From Bryoerythrophyllum caledonicum (lineage: Eukaryota > Streptophyta > Bryopsida > Pottiales > Pottiaceae), in assembly GCA_963971425.1 (NCBI GenBank), contig OZ020520.1, positions 6,738,553 through 6,802,552 of the forward strand: DNA of 64,000 nucleotides, given 5' to 3'. This document shows positions 22,196 through 33,861 of the stretch, piece after piece (the first letter of the stretch is position 1; each line of letters starts with the position of its first letter). The position numbers and the translations under genes were made by a program. The notes under the pieces are model-generated. The model did not search any database, was not told the DNA's origin, and saw only the letters and a program-made list of their open reading frames with translations.

Positions 22196-23320
22196 ACTTG
22201 AGGGCAAGTTTAACTAAAAGTAGGGGACCATATCAAAAGTTATTTAAAATAAAATAAAAATAGGAAACTAAAAAGTAGAATATTCAAAATAAATACGAAC
22301 TAATAGTACAACAAGATATAAATTAGAATTTTTTGTTGAAACCAAAATAAAGAAATGTAATTGGTAAAGAAGATTGGAATTAGATTCACATCAAGAAGAA
22401 ATTGATGGTATATCTACTCGATGGGAACAGAATTAAAGGTACCTAGTAATGAGTGATCCACTAGAAATATTGTGGGAAAGTGACATTGATTAGAGCAATA
22501 ATCGAGTCGATTCTACTTCTCGAAGTGATGGCTGTGAGTGATGGTGTATCGAGTTGATGGGCCTTTGAGTGCGAAGCATGCCAAGAACCATAATTGTCAA
22601 GTAGATAGGGAGAGCAGTCTAGGAGATATGGCGGCAAGGAGAAGTAGGGTTTTGAGGAGAGAAAGGGTGAGAACCAGAAGTTCAAGTCGATTTGAGTCTG
22701 TTTCAAGTCGTGTTAGAGAGCATGCTCGGGAGTTCTGCAATCGGGTTGTGTATGCATCAAGTGGACTATAGTTCAGTGGAAAATGCGGTGTTTTAACATG
22801 TGAACAGAGGCAAATCCAGTAGATGACCATGGCCGATGGTTATGCAATCAATTTGATGTGTAATAATTGTGTTGCCTTGATCAAGTGGAAATCCAAACAG
22901 TGTTGTCTTGGAGAGAAGAACAATTAGGGTTAGAACCGTAGAAGCGCAGAGTGATTAAGGTCGAAAAAAGTTGTCAATTACTGCATGTTTGTGGAGAATA
23001 GTGAGATTGATGAGTTGTGGGCTGAAGGGAAGCAAAATGAGCGAACACAATGCCGAAGAAACAGTCACTGCAAGAAGGTGATAAATTGTTTAAGAGTTGA
23101 TGCAATGCAATTGTGGAAAAGGTACGCAAAAATGTTTTCAAGGTTATTCTATCTGTTTCCCAATCTCAGCTTTACTACCTTGTTCTAAAAGTTAGGTATC
23201 CCTTAGTATTCTCTTGCAAACCCCAATGAGTGTGATCATGTTGTAATACTTTCAATCTTCGTTACACTTTCTATCTACTGGATCAGTTGTGAGTATATCT
23301 GCTTGAGAAACATTCTGTCT
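22196..23320 (+). mobile_element. Retroelement C, left part (LTR-like, non-coding)
   Basis: AT-rich after Gypsy D, then a stretch rich in TCGAGTTGAT-like phrases that recur right of the family A solo LTR (25254-25560). No long frame is supported. It ends at the ATTGT target site at 23321. I interpret it as the LTR and leader of an element whose first ORF starts at 25563; the LTR termini were not found. Confidence 0.4.
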
Positions 23321-23566
23321 ATTGTTGTGGAAATTCGTTCCTACACGGTTTTGGACATAGCCTAAAAATCTGGCTAGATATAAAAATTAATAAAAGATTA
23401 GTAAATAGAATATTATAGTAGGACGCAAATAGGTAGAAATAGAAAATAAGGAATCTAGGTCCAACCGGAATCCTTAAATAGTGCTATTAGAGTACTTAGT
23501 ATTAGTGCGGACGTCCGGAGAAATCCAGACTATTTCAGGGGTGGTCCGGAATCCGGAACTATCATC

Positions 23567-23933
23567 ATGAAATGGACCTCATCCGGCGGCCGTTTGTTCC
23601 TCAGGACAACTCTAAGAGGAGATCCTCATGTAGGAAATCCCTTCAGTGTTCCGGCGCTCATCTACACCGCCATCAACTATCCTCCGGAGGTTGACTTCTT
23701 TGGCCTCGAGACGATGTATCGAGGAAGCTGCCAGTCCAACAGGGAGCTTTTGGAACCTCGTGGGAAAGCAAATCTGGTCGGGAGGGAGGTCGGCGGCAAC
23801 ACCATTAGCAGAAGAATCTCCAGCGGCGATTTCCAGATTCGAAACTCAGCAGCCGGAGGAGACTCCGGAGAAGACAGACGCCGAGAAGAAGATGAAGGAA
23901 TCACCTAGGCGTAGGAATAACAAGACACCATAG
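23567..23933 (+). pseudogene. Tail of LTR-embedded coiled-coil gene (family A solo LTR)
   Basis: A short frame region on the same strand as the LTR. Nucleotide and protein composition match the Pro/Glu-rich tail of 59521-60504: AISRFETQQPEETPEKTD followed by RRRNNKTP and a stop, then GTTAGGAGTAG, which resembles the DNA after the other copy's stop. The coiled-coil portion is missing. It is too short and diverged for a functional call. Confidence 0.4.
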
Positions 23934-24970
23934 TTAGGAGTAGTATTAGAAAATCCCTAGTCCCTTTTGAATTAGTAGCGATTAACAATGGGGCTCAGAA
24001 TTGCACCCGGCTACTAACAAAGGAGACTAAGGAAAGTTTGCATCCGGGATGCCTAAGTCTAGAAAACTGTGAGTCTGGAAAGAATTTCCGAGTTTCAAAG
24101 ATTTCAGGGATTTCCGGATTTCAGAGATTTCCAGAATCCAGATCTGAGATCCATAAATTTCGGATCTGAGATTTGAATTCCGGAATTTTAGAGATAAGAC
24201 CTTTTAGGATAAGATTTTCTGGATTCCTTGCCGATAAGATGGAGTTGAGGTTAGGAACTTAGTTATTACTTTAAGGATGAGTTTTAGGAGGCTCATCATC
24301 TTGTTTCTTCTAGCTGAAAACATCTTAGCCTTTGAATATATTTCTCTATATCCTAGTGTTGAGCATTTTTGTGAGGAACGGATCCATTGCGGTTTGTATT
24401 GTTGTGGATAGGTTCTGTTGTAGTGAGTGTTATTGTGTTTGTTACTTGAGGTATCGGTTGGGACTTGCATTAGGAGAGCGCCCAAGAGAGCTGGAGACGT
24501 ATTGCAGAGGTGTTCCTAGTAGTCTCCAAGGTTCGGAAGAAGCCAGGAGGGGAAGAGATGTATTGCAGAGGTGTTCTTGGTAGTCTCTAGGGCACGGAAG
24601 ATCCGTGTGAACCCGGATTCTGGTTGAGGCCGGAATCTACCCGTGCGATAGGAAAAATCCTGATGTGTATGTCTAGAAAGAGTCCTTGTTGCAAATCGTA
24701 ATACTCACTCGATAGAATCACGACAACACTTGCCAGATTGTCGTTGTAGTCCGGATCAACCTCTGCATGACCGCATCCGGATGGCCATCCGGATGTTGTG
24801 AGAGCGTGGGTCTAGTAGCAACAATCAACCACCGGTTAGCGGAGTAGGGAGAGTGGATGCCTAGCCACTATAAGTTTCGGGGCAGTGGTTGTCTAGCCAC
24901 TTTAAGTCACAAGACAGTGGGGAATCCGGCCACTTATACAAAATAGGATCAGTGGCACCCGGCCACTCGC

Positions 24971-24977
24971 TATAAAA
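24971..24977 (+). promoter_or_regulatory. TATA box of family A LTR
   Basis: TATAAAA within GGCCACTCGCTATAAAACTCC. The other LTR copies have TTAAAAAT at the same place (minus strand near 45530 and near 26915), so the box is decayed there. Its position downstream of the embedded ORF and about 270 bases before the LTR end fits a U3/R promoter. Confidence 0.55.
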
Positions 24978-25253
24978 CTCCGGAAGAGGCTCCGTCTAAA
25001 GTTATCCGGAATCTGGAAGGATCCGGAAACTATTATTGGAATCTGGAATCCGGAAGGATCCAGAAATAGTTGTAGAACGAGTGAGAATGAGGATCTGCTG
25101 GAATGGTGCTTAATGTTTGTGGATTAGTTAGTGGTTCTAGAAGAAACAACAGATCTCTGTGGGAACAAAACCGGAGTGGTTTACTTTGGAAACATTTAGT
25201 GACGATTAAGTGCATTCCGAAGGAATACTGACTCTACGAACTGCAACAATTGT

Positions 25254-26609
25254 TCAAGTTGATAAGAGGTCTGCCTCCAGTTGGAAGAAGGTCTATTTCT
25301 TCAACTTGATGGGTTGAGTGCTTTTCAAATTGATGAGTGATTGTTGTGAGTATTTTTAAGTCTATCCAATTGACAAGAGAAAGAGCTTAGATTTTGTACA
25401 TGACAAGAGAATAACTAAGAGAGTTGTGAGATATATCAATTAGATGATCCAAAGGGGAGGGCACGAAGGAGGATAGAAGAAGAAATTCTGACAAGAGGGT
25501 CACCCAAGATCAATGGGAAAAAAACTAGAGGATCGATTCAAAAGAACCTGATCCTAGAGAAGATGGAGCTGTGTCAGGTGAACACAACATGGAAGAAGAA
25601 GCTTGAGGCTAATTGGCAGAATTTGCAGATGTCAGGCGTCTGGGATTTTCTGGAGTTAGAGCTGGAAGATAAAGTTGATGATTATGTGCGGGAGTTCATC
25701 ATCAACTCGAAGCAGAGTAGGACAACCACCTTTCTAGTTGATGGGGTTTTGGTCCATTATGGATTTGATGAACTTGCGGCGCTTCTAAAGCTTCCTGCAA
25801 GCGATTTGAGCGTGGAGGACGCAGCTGAGTTGATGGCGGAGATAGAGCTGAAGATCTTTACCAAGAAGACAAAGACAACCGCTGGCTAAGACATCACCAA
25901 AGCCAAAGGAGTTTGGAAGGAGTGGCTCTTGTTTTTTAACAAGAGAATACTTTTGTGCAAGAAGGGCATCTACTTGATCAATAAGGAAAGATTAGCAGTT
26001 GCGGTGTCAGCGTGGGAAGGCGTATAGATTGGATAGGCTAATCTGGGGTATAACCAGATGCAAATCGAATTGATGAAGCCAATAACTGGACGACCGCAGC
26101 GCTTTTATTCGGCCATATACATCTCGAATTTGGTGCGGTTAGCACATCAAGTCGATCGGCAGCAAACATCAACTCAATTGGAAGAGGAGAGGGTGAATCT
26201 GATCATTGTGCCAATCCATCAAGTAGAGTCACGTCCATCTTTGAGGAAGAGGAAGCGATCAGAGCTGAAGGTGGTGAAAGACCTACCTCTAGTACCTCCT
26301 AGGCGAGGAAAGGGGAAGTTGCGCCCTAATCAAATTAGGCAGAAGTTGGTGATTATTAAGCCACCATCTAATCCAGTTGATTAGGAGTAGCAGTTTACAG
26401 TGTTAACAAGAAAGCATCAGCTGCAGAAGAAGCTGCAACAGACGTGACTGACTCTTCACCACACCCAACATCAACTAGAACAGTGTCTCGGGAACGGTCG
26501 ACCATTGGAGGAAGTCCAACAACTATAGGCGCAATTGGAGGTGCAGAAGGAGCGAGACGAGGCTGCCGTATTTTGAAATCTAGTTGATAAGGAGAAGGCA
26601 TAGAGTACT
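25254..26609 (+). mobile_element. Retroelement C, right part with ORF1-like protein
   Basis: Continues the DNA seen left of 23320, now with a leader and an ORF beginning at 25563. It ends abruptly at 26609, where the family A Gypsy element begins. No pol was found, so the rest was displaced or lost. The family is uncertain. Confidence 0.45.
25563..26384 (+). pseudogene. ORF1-like protein of retroelement C
   Basis: One frame, open at 25563-25889 and 26058-26384, with three stops between them (TAA at 25887-25889, then two TAG). The N-terminal part has WDFLELELEDKVDDYVREF and GFDELAALLKLP; the middle reads WKEWLLFFNKRIL; the C-terminal part is basic (RKRKRSELKVVK, PPRRGKGKLR). This is the style of accessory ORFs in large plant LTR elements, similar in role to the LTR-embedded coiled-coil genes but not clearly homologous. 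The function is unknown. Confidence 0.5.
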
Positions 26610-27012
26610 TATTGCAGTTCGTAGAGACAGTATCCCTCCGAAATGCACCCAATCGTCACTAAGTGCTTTCCAAAGTAACCGCTCCGGTTTCGTTCCCACA
26701 GAGACCTAATGTTCTTTTTTCCATACTCCGGATTACTAAACTTTATTCCAGCAATCCGTTCATAAGTTAGCTAAACTCTTTACTTATGTAGGGTAGATCC
26801 GGATCCTTCTAGAGTCCGGATTATGTACAAAGATTTCCGGAAATTACTTTCCGGAAATCTGGAGGGTAGTTTTGGTTTATCTCTGTCCCTTTTCAGAGTG
26901 TCTCTTGGAATTTTTAAGCGAGTAGCCGGAGTCCACTGACCATGTTTTGTGTAAGTGGCTGGGTTTCCTACTGCCTTGTGACTTAAAGTGGCTAGGCACC
27001 CACTACATGGCC
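26610..27012 (-). mobile_element. Truncated 3' LTR of family A Gypsy element
   Basis: About 400 bases closely matching 45231-45630 in the same orientation (shared ATGCACCCAATCGTCACTAA and TAGGGTAGATCCGGATCC blocks). It lacks the U3 part. It directly follows the broken reverse transcriptase on the minus strand, so one deletion removed everything from the RT palm to mid-LTR. Confidence 0.8.
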
Positions 27013-27029
27013 CAGGAGTAGTCCGGTGA

Positions 27030-28787
27030 TCATCCCGAAAAAACACTTTCCGGGATGTAGTTTGAGGTTGGTCTCTCGGCATCTCCGGACGTTTTCCGGA
27101 GACAAGCCAGGTGCTCTCGTATCATGCTGAAGACAACAAAATCATCAATGATTACTTCCAGGAAGTGTTTGAGAAAATCCTGGAAGATATCCATCATGAG
27201 GCGCTGAAAGGTCCCAGGAGCATTGCAGAGTCCGAACGGCATCCGGTTGAATGCATACGTTCCCCAATCCGTGGTGAACGTCGTTTTCAACTGATCTTCC
27301 TTCCGGATGGATACCTGATTGTATCCGGAGAATCCATCTAGGAAACTGAAGCACTCTTGACCAGCCACGTGATCCAAGACCATGTCAATGAATGGTAGAG
27401 GGAAGTGGTCCTTCTAGGTTGCCGCGTTGAGCTTCCGGAAGTCTTGATACACCCGGATTTTAACCTTCCCGCCCGGACCAGCCTTTTTAGGCACAACCAC
27501 GATGGGAGACACCCATTCTGAATTGTTAACCGGATAGATGAAGCCAGCCTCCAAGAGTTTTTCTAGTTCCTCTTTTACCAATAGCGAATATTTGGGATTC
27601 AGCCGGTATTGGCGTTGTCGACTAGGAATAACTCCGTCAATCAGGTCAATGTGATGCTCTCCCAACTCCGGTGGTATTCCAATGAGGTCGGCAGGCGTCC
27701 AGGCAAATACATCGTCATACTCTATGAGTAGTTTGATGTACCCCTCTCGTTCTTCTAGAGACAACTGTTTTTCTAGGAAGAAACTTTTAGTCTTCGTCAC
27801 CTTGACTGACTCATAATCGCCCGGAGATACAACCGTCTTGATTTGATCGGTCTCTCCGGAGGATGGTACGGACTGGAATTTAGCCCAAAAAATTGGCGTG
27901 GTGGACGATCCGGAGGGGATTGTCGAGAGTGAGCCTTCCGCGATCTGTTTTCGGATCCATTCAGCCGAAAACTCCACGCTTGAGTCTCCCAGAGATCGGT
28001 CATCTGGTAGGGTCATTGGAGAACCTCGGTTCTCCTTCGGAGAGTGTGAAGTACCTTGTTCCGGAATCGGTTCCGGAAAGCTAAGATCTTCCTCTATGAC
28101 CTCACGAAATGCCTGAACTTGGTACGCCTGTACCGAGTCTGAGGATTCCAGATCCGTCCAGTCAGTGGTGTACCCGTCCGAGCCACTTGTCTCGCCTTGA
28201 TGCTTCTCCAGTCGCCACGACAGGACCACGGTCGGGTCTTCAAAGCAAAAGGCCTTCTGCGCCCAATTTACCTTGACTCCGGCTAAGTAGAGCCATGGTC
28301 GCTCCAAGAGCATGGAGAAGGGTCGTCCCTCATCCACCCGGATGACAAGATAGTTCAAGCGGTAGGTTATTCTGGAAATCCTAGTTGGGATTCCGGACAG
28401 CTTCCCTACCGGTACTACTCTTGACTGATCTGCCATTTGTAGCATTTGATTGGTGGATTCAAAAACAGTATAACCGAGGTCAGCTGCGGTATTTTCTAGA
28501 AGAAGGTTGACTCCAGATCCTCCGTCTACGGGCATGTTCTGGATGGTGCATCCGTCAATTTCCACGGATATCTCCGGAGCTCCAAAGTCTTCCATCTCTG
28601 CAAAGTTAACCGCCACCGAGGGAAGACCGACCGTCTTCCTCCGGGGTTTGACCAAAGCAGCCTTTAGCTGCTTTTGATAATTCGCATTATCGTGGAGAAG
28701 TTGGCCAATAGTTACATTGGCTTTCTGCTCCTGGATATCTTGCAAGATATCGTACTCGTCAACCTTCACTTTGAGTTCCGGCTGCAC
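27030..28787 (-). pseudogene. Family A Gypsy protease and reverse transcriptase
   Basis: Minus-strand polyprotein. The aspartic protease appears first with MPVDGGSGVNLL as its active-site loop and ERPWLYLAGVKVNW later. A linker follows, then reverse transcriptase with RQRQYRLNPKYSLLVKEELE, SEWVSPIVVVPKK, DFRKLNAAT, FSFLDGFSGYNQ and IIDDFVVFS as the catalytic box. A single in-frame TAG at 27414-27416 falls between NAAT and KDHFPLP. The protein is cut shortly after the catalytic box by the deletion that joins it to the truncated LTR; RNase H and integrase are gone. Gag lies upstream at 28800-30660. Confidence 0.9.
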
Positions 28788-30660
28788 AAGAGTAAGGGGT
28801 TCTCGGAATCTAACAGTTTGTCTCGTATTGGCAGTTTATCTTTACTCCGGTTCAGCTCTTCCGAGTCTTCCCGGACTTCGGCAGTAATATCCGGGTTGAG
28901 AATTAGATCTTCTACCCTTTTTTCCAATTCTGCTAGTCCTTGGAGAATCTCCACGTCAGAACTTCGAGAGCTATCCAACGATTCCGGACCTCTGTTCCGT
29001 CTCTCTACTGCCTTTGCCCGTTTAGCCATCTGGGCTTTCTTCCTTCCTGTCCAGCCCTTGGTGGAGCTACGCGTACTGACCTAATGAATGTTAGCCTCCG
29101 GTCGGTCTGGCTGCTCCACCGGACACCGTCAGGTGTTCGGATTCTCTACCCCTTTCTTGTGGCTGTAATTCAGCGCGGTCTGCTTTCTAGGTGGTACATC
29201 GACCTGCTTGTACACCGGCTTTGGTCTCGGCGGATGCTAACAGTCCGGTGCGATGTATCCATAATATCCACAGTTTTGGCAAGACAACTGTAGTGGAGCT
29301 CCCCGCCCTCCTTTCAAAGGACAATCCGGCGAATAGTGTCCGGATTTGCCATAGGTAAAGCATAGTCCGTACTAACCCTCCACCGTCACCGGACGTCTTG
29401 GGTGTCCAATAGTCTTGGGTGTCCCTGTGGATCTCGGGAAGGTTGTCCGGGGATCCCTAGTCTTCCGGGTGGATTCCTAGGTCTCACCGTTGCTTGTAAC
29501 CCCCTCCCCTTCCGTAGTTCGGTGCGATCTGATACACGGGCACCATGTCCGGCTCTTCCTCCTCAAACTCTGCAGAATACGGTCCCCTCTTTGTCCACAA
29601 ATTGTACTCTTTTGGGGGGAAGAAGGGGACACTCATTCGGGTAATGACCGGATTGTCCGCAGCAGGTGCACTAGACGTTGTTCCGGACCACCGGAACGGC
29701 TCGTCTCGGTTTGTGACTATCCGCCAACTGTACTTTGATGGCGGCCAAATTGGTCTGGATGTCCTTGATCATCCGCCGGTCACTGGACGTTTCTTCCTTG
29801 ACTTTTATCGCGACTCGATCACGTTCCTTCCGGTGTCCCTTGGAACTGGAGGATCTTCGAGGAGGATTGAGTTCCTCGGAGTCTTTGTCTTCACAAGACT
29901 AGCTCTCCGTACTGCTAGAGCTACTAGATCCGGATCCGGAACTTGAGCTTCTTCTGTTCTTCCGGATCTGCTTGCCACGCTTAGAACTAACGGATGCAGA
30001 TCTGGAGCGAGATTGACGGAGGGACTGCTTGGAATTCTCATAATTCTGTGCAGCCTCTGTTGCTTCTTGCAGGGACTAAGGTCGGGCCTGATGGACGTGG
30101 AATCTTCTCTGGAAATCCTGCCACATACCACTCGATTTGCACACTTTGTGCAATGTCCGGAGATAGTTTGTAAATGAGACTCTAGACTCTCTGACCATAC
30201 CTCCGGACAGATTCGTTCGTCTTCATCTTCATCTTACTAAGCTTCCCCAGCGTTCGTGCTTCACCACCAACCTCCTGAAAGGTACGGAGAAAGACTATTG
30301 TAAGCAGGTTCGAGTAGGCCCAGGTCGGTTCCGGAACGTCCTGATACCATTGCAACGCTTTGCCCTTCAGAAGTCCTTGGAACAACCGTAGTTTGGTGGC
30401 ATTCTCTTCCTGGTTTGTTGTGGCTGTTGTGTTGAACTCGCATAGCCAGTCGTCCACGTCCTCCCGTCCGTCCCCCTTAAACTTCCGGTACTTCAAACGA
30501 AAAGTAGGCTGTAGCAGCGCCATCCCAACAAATGCGGTCACCGTGGGTTCTTCGGTCTCAGATCCGATTCCACTCAGGGTTGCTCGGCCGTCCGTCCGTC
30601 CGGTAGTGTCCGTCCCATAGAGGCTGTTGTTCGTCCGATAAGGGTCAACCCTAGTTTGAC
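28788..30660 (-). pseudogene. Family A Gypsy gag with two damaged zinc knuckles
   Basis: Structural capsid and nucleocapsid protein. A retrotransposon gag domain lies at 30182-30541 (FKGDGREDVDDWLCEF, LRLFQGLLKGKALQWYQD). Ser/Arg-rich frames follow, broken by frameshifts. Near 29285-29365 two CCHC knuckles appear, one with the second Cys replaced by Tyr and one with His replaced by Tyr; both fit G-to-A or C-to-T change. The N-terminal gag part is at 44906-45106, separated by the H2 insertion. Confidence 0.8.
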
Positions 30661-30726
30661 CATGACTTGAGGTAAATCAATTTACCCACTGCCACGAAGG
30701 CGACTACGTGGCTGACACGTCGTCAA

Positions 30727-31150
30727 CAGGGTCGCACGCGTGCGGACAGGGGGGCGGGCGCGTGAAGGGGTCGGGCGCGTACGGAGATGGGCCGGGCGCA
30801 TACTGAAGGGGTCGAGCGCGTGCGGATATGGGCAAGGCGCGCATTGAAGGGGCCGGGCGCATACAGGGGAGGACCAGGCGCGTATAGGGGTGGACCGCGC
30901 GGGTATTGGGAGGGGTTGGGCGCGTGCAGGGAGGACCGCGCACGTAACGCAAGTGTCCGGGCACGCGCGGTGAAGGGCCGGGCGCATACTTGGAGGGGCT
31001 GGCGCGTCCGGCCAAGGTCGCGCGCGTTCGTAGAGGGGTTACGCGCGTTCGTGGAAGACGACTGGGCGCGTTCGTAGAGGGGGCTGGGCCTGGCGCATGG
31101 CCTTTGGGGTCGCGCGCGTACGGGTATTGAATTTAGGGGTCGCGCGTGCT
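30727..31150. repeat. Left GC-rich array of H2
   Basis: About 20 diverged copies of a roughly 20-bp unit with core GGGGCCGGGCGCGTACGG. It is the inverse orientation of the arrays at 33100-33590, 39870-40050 and 44629-44790. It is rich in CpG. Overlapping long frames on both strands here are composition artefacts. Confidence 0.85.
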
Positions 31151-31318
31151 CTCTCACTTCTTAACATGCATGAGCTTCATGTCGCAATGTGTATGAAAAT
31201 GTTAATCTTTTATTTATCACGAGATGGGCAAAAAGCACCGTTACATCACAATGCTAGTACGTATTGCAAAATGATCAACAATTGAAACCTTCACTATCAA
31301 TATGCTAAGTCAAAATAT

Positions 31319-32929
31319 CTATATCTCATAGCGGAAGCAAGCGTCCGGAACTTCAAAGTTGAATGGTTTAGCCATTAGCTCGTCAACCACTTTGTAGAGT
31401 GTTGGATGTTTGAGGGGATCTCGCTCCAGTAATTTCTCGATCTTCACTTGAAAAGCTGCGTAGTTGACGATTGATTTGAAGAATGTTGAGTCAGATTCTT
31501 TCTCCCAGATCGCTCTAGCCATCCACCCGACGGAGTACGAATCGGCGAGTTGGGTGTATTGGTGACGCCGCTCCATCACATCCAATGCCGTTTCCGAATC
31601 TTGTGGGCCAAATTTGTAAAACAACTCTGGAGCTACCCAATGTCGTCTATGGCGTTGATTGTCCAGCTCCGTGTCTGTCCGAAATCCATATTTTGATGGC
31701 TCCTCGTGTGATGCTCGGCTCGCAATTCCCCAATCACAAACGCCTATGAAGACGGATCCTGGTTTCTCTAGAGGAAAGTAGAGAAGCACGTTTGTGGGAG
31801 CGATGTCATTGTGAATGACATTTGCCTTGTGGATTTGGGCCATGGTGCACATCAAAGCCCAGGCAAGTCTTGCTCTATTCTTCCGGAAGGTTAAGATTTG
31901 TGTTGTATCCTCCGCCGAAATATATGGAGCTGAAAGGATTGAGTTGCTCGAAGCCGCCGGATTTGCCTTTGAATCGACGGTTTTAAAATGGGCCCAGCTA
32001 CCACCATTCCACCACAATATGTGTGCCTCCATATTCTTTGTATTCACCGCCCAAAACTTTATAACTCCTGGGTGTGCAACATGACATATCATGGCCTCGT
32101 GAGACCGTTGTCTAAATTTCTCCTTCGGATGAGACGCCGTTGGCATTTTCCCGGCAAACTCCATGTATGCCGAAATGGCTCGCACACCTACGATGCGGAC
32201 CTTCCAAACCTTTCCGTATCCACCAACGGCGTCATATCCGGAAAGTCCATAAACTCCGATATATTCTCGAAGAAATTGCACGCTGTGCAACATATGCGCC
32301 TCCATGGATGACTTCATCGCTTGTTCATTCCAAGGCATACATCTCGTACGAGAGCTTGAAAACCTGCCGATGGTGGTCTTCACACCTTCGAGGAACTTGC
32401 GGAGTTCCAAGTCTCGTGGCTGATGCTGGCCCCCGCGAGGTTTTTTCACCTCACAATCAAATACATGCGATGCATTACTCGTACATTGAGTGATTACTCT
32501 CTCCATGAATGAAGCATAGTGATACATGCTATATGCATCCTTGAACGATTCAGAACTCTCCTGAACGTGCTCGAATTTCGACTGGAGGTCGACCTATAAG
32601 CACATGATTCCTGGCAATCCATTCTCCAAATAAACTTGACGGAATCGCACCACGTCAGTTTCACACCATCGATGGTAGTATTGTATTGCCACACCTCGAA
32701 GAAATGCGGTATACTCCTTTGGTGGATAACCGGCATCCTTCTCGTGCGCAGACATTTTTTGCTTCGCCCTCTTCGACGGTGCCTTCAGTGCATCGGAAGG
32801 ATTGCGGCTCGAATCCGCAACGCTAGTAGGTGGAAGCTCCGATGCATCTGGAGCATCTAAATCAACATACGCGGGCCGCATTCCAGTATTACGATCAATG
32901 GCCATTGCAATAATCACAACCCTACACAA
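31319..32929 (-). pseudogene. Atypical protein kinase gene carried by H2
   Basis: A single frame of 536 codons interrupted once, by TAG at 32594-32596. The N-terminal part is hydrophilic (KAPSKRAKQKMSAHEKDAGY). The kinase domain occupies roughly the last 300 residues: glycine loop GGYGKVWKV, a Lys in EFAGKMP, catalytic loop VIHNDIAPTNVLL (HND in place of HRD, with the downstream Asn kept), metal loop CDWGIAS (DWG in place of DFG), RHWVAPELF as the APE motif and a late DSYSVGWMA. Asp, Asn and metal Asp are present, so catalysis is conceivable. No membrane segment is seen. It is divergent from the RING gene across a GC-rich array. Substrate unknown. Confidence 0.75.
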
Positions 32930-33099
32930 ACTATAATTTTATAAAAAAAATCAAAACCTCCCCCGGACCCAATGTGTAGTGGCCCCCTTCTTAGTTCCTA
33001 GCAAAGTACGAATAGTTCTAGGACAAGGAGCCACTTGAGAGGAGCCTATGTGATTGATATTAGAATCTATTCCATTTACAGTGAAATGGAAAATCCTGG

Positions 33100-33590
33100 C
33101 CGCATATGCACGTCTGCATGCGCCTCACCAAGACGCCATGCGCCCGGCCTTCCAGCGTACGCGCCCGGCCCTCCAGTGAACGCGCCCGGTCCATGACGCC
33201 ACGCGGCCGGCCCTCCAATGAACGTGCCCGGCCCTCCAGAGAACGTGCCCAGCCCTCCAGCGTACGCGCCCGGCGCGTAACCGAATAGAGCTTGTTCCCC
33301 CACGAATAGAGCCTGTTCCCCACGAATAGAGCATATTCCCGCACGGATAGAGCTCGTTCCCGCACGCGCCCAGTCCGTTCCCGTTCGCGCCCGGCCTGTT
33401 CCCACACGCGCTTGGCCCTAATGTCTACGCGCCCGACCGTGGATCCTACGCGCGAGGCCCCAAACCCTACGCCCGAGACCCCGAAACGTACGCGCGAGAC
33501 CCCTGCGTATGCGCCTAGTCCCCATACGGCATGCGCGCGTTCCTCATGCGGCGTGCGCGCCCGGCCCACTAGTATAAATAGTCACGCGCG
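33100..33590. repeat. Central GC-rich array between kinase and RING genes
   Basis: At 33135-33275 a clean 21-bp unit repeats: CCCGGCCCTCCAGTGAACGC plus one G, with variants. It is followed by GAATAGAGC(C/T)TGTTCCC units and looser GCGCCCGGCCC copies. It lies between two divergent genes and so occupies their shared promoter region. Frames across it are artefacts. Confidence 0.9.
33573..33580 (+). promoter_or_regulatory. TATA box for the H2 RING gene
   Basis: TATAAATA at the edge of the GC-rich array, about 290 bases upstream of the first ATG (33862) of the RING gene. Confidence 0.55.
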
Positions 33591-33861
33591 CCCAACCCAT
33601 CTCACAAACTCCAATTGGAAATCATGGCCTTCAACTATCTTTTTAAGGTGGCTGATTGCGTGATCTTTAAATGGGGCTCCAGATTTGCACACATCCATAC
33701 GACGTATTGCATCACCGCATCGATCACCAATCTTATTAATTAACATTGCTACCTTGGATTATTTTGAAATCCCAGGTGGTAGTTTTAGTTAGTTTTTTTT
33801 TCCGATAAAGCTTAGCGTAGTTAACGAACATTTTGGTAGATTTTTTTTACAGTGTCCAGCT

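Larger units (their letters stand above)
23326..25248 (+). mobile_element. Family A solo LTR, TSD ATTGT
   Basis: 1,923 bp beginning TGTGGAAATT and ending GAACTGCAACA, flanked by ATTGT at 23321-23325 and 25249-25253. The end matches, in reverse complement, the LTR at 45231 onward and the fragment at 26610. It contains a TATAAAA box at 24971-24977 and a short sense ORF region upstream of it (23567-23930). Sequence from about 24000 on is packed with TCCGGA palindromes. With no internal region, it is a solo LTR. Confidence 0.75.

Noticed and set aside
30723..31157. Several long Arg/Pro/Ala-rich frames on the minus strand
   Set aside because: GC-rich array with few stop codons in any frame; no start context or domain.
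33060..33569. 169-codon minus-strand frame rich in GRARTLEG
   Set aside because: Translation of the 21-bp array (7 codons per unit), not a gene.
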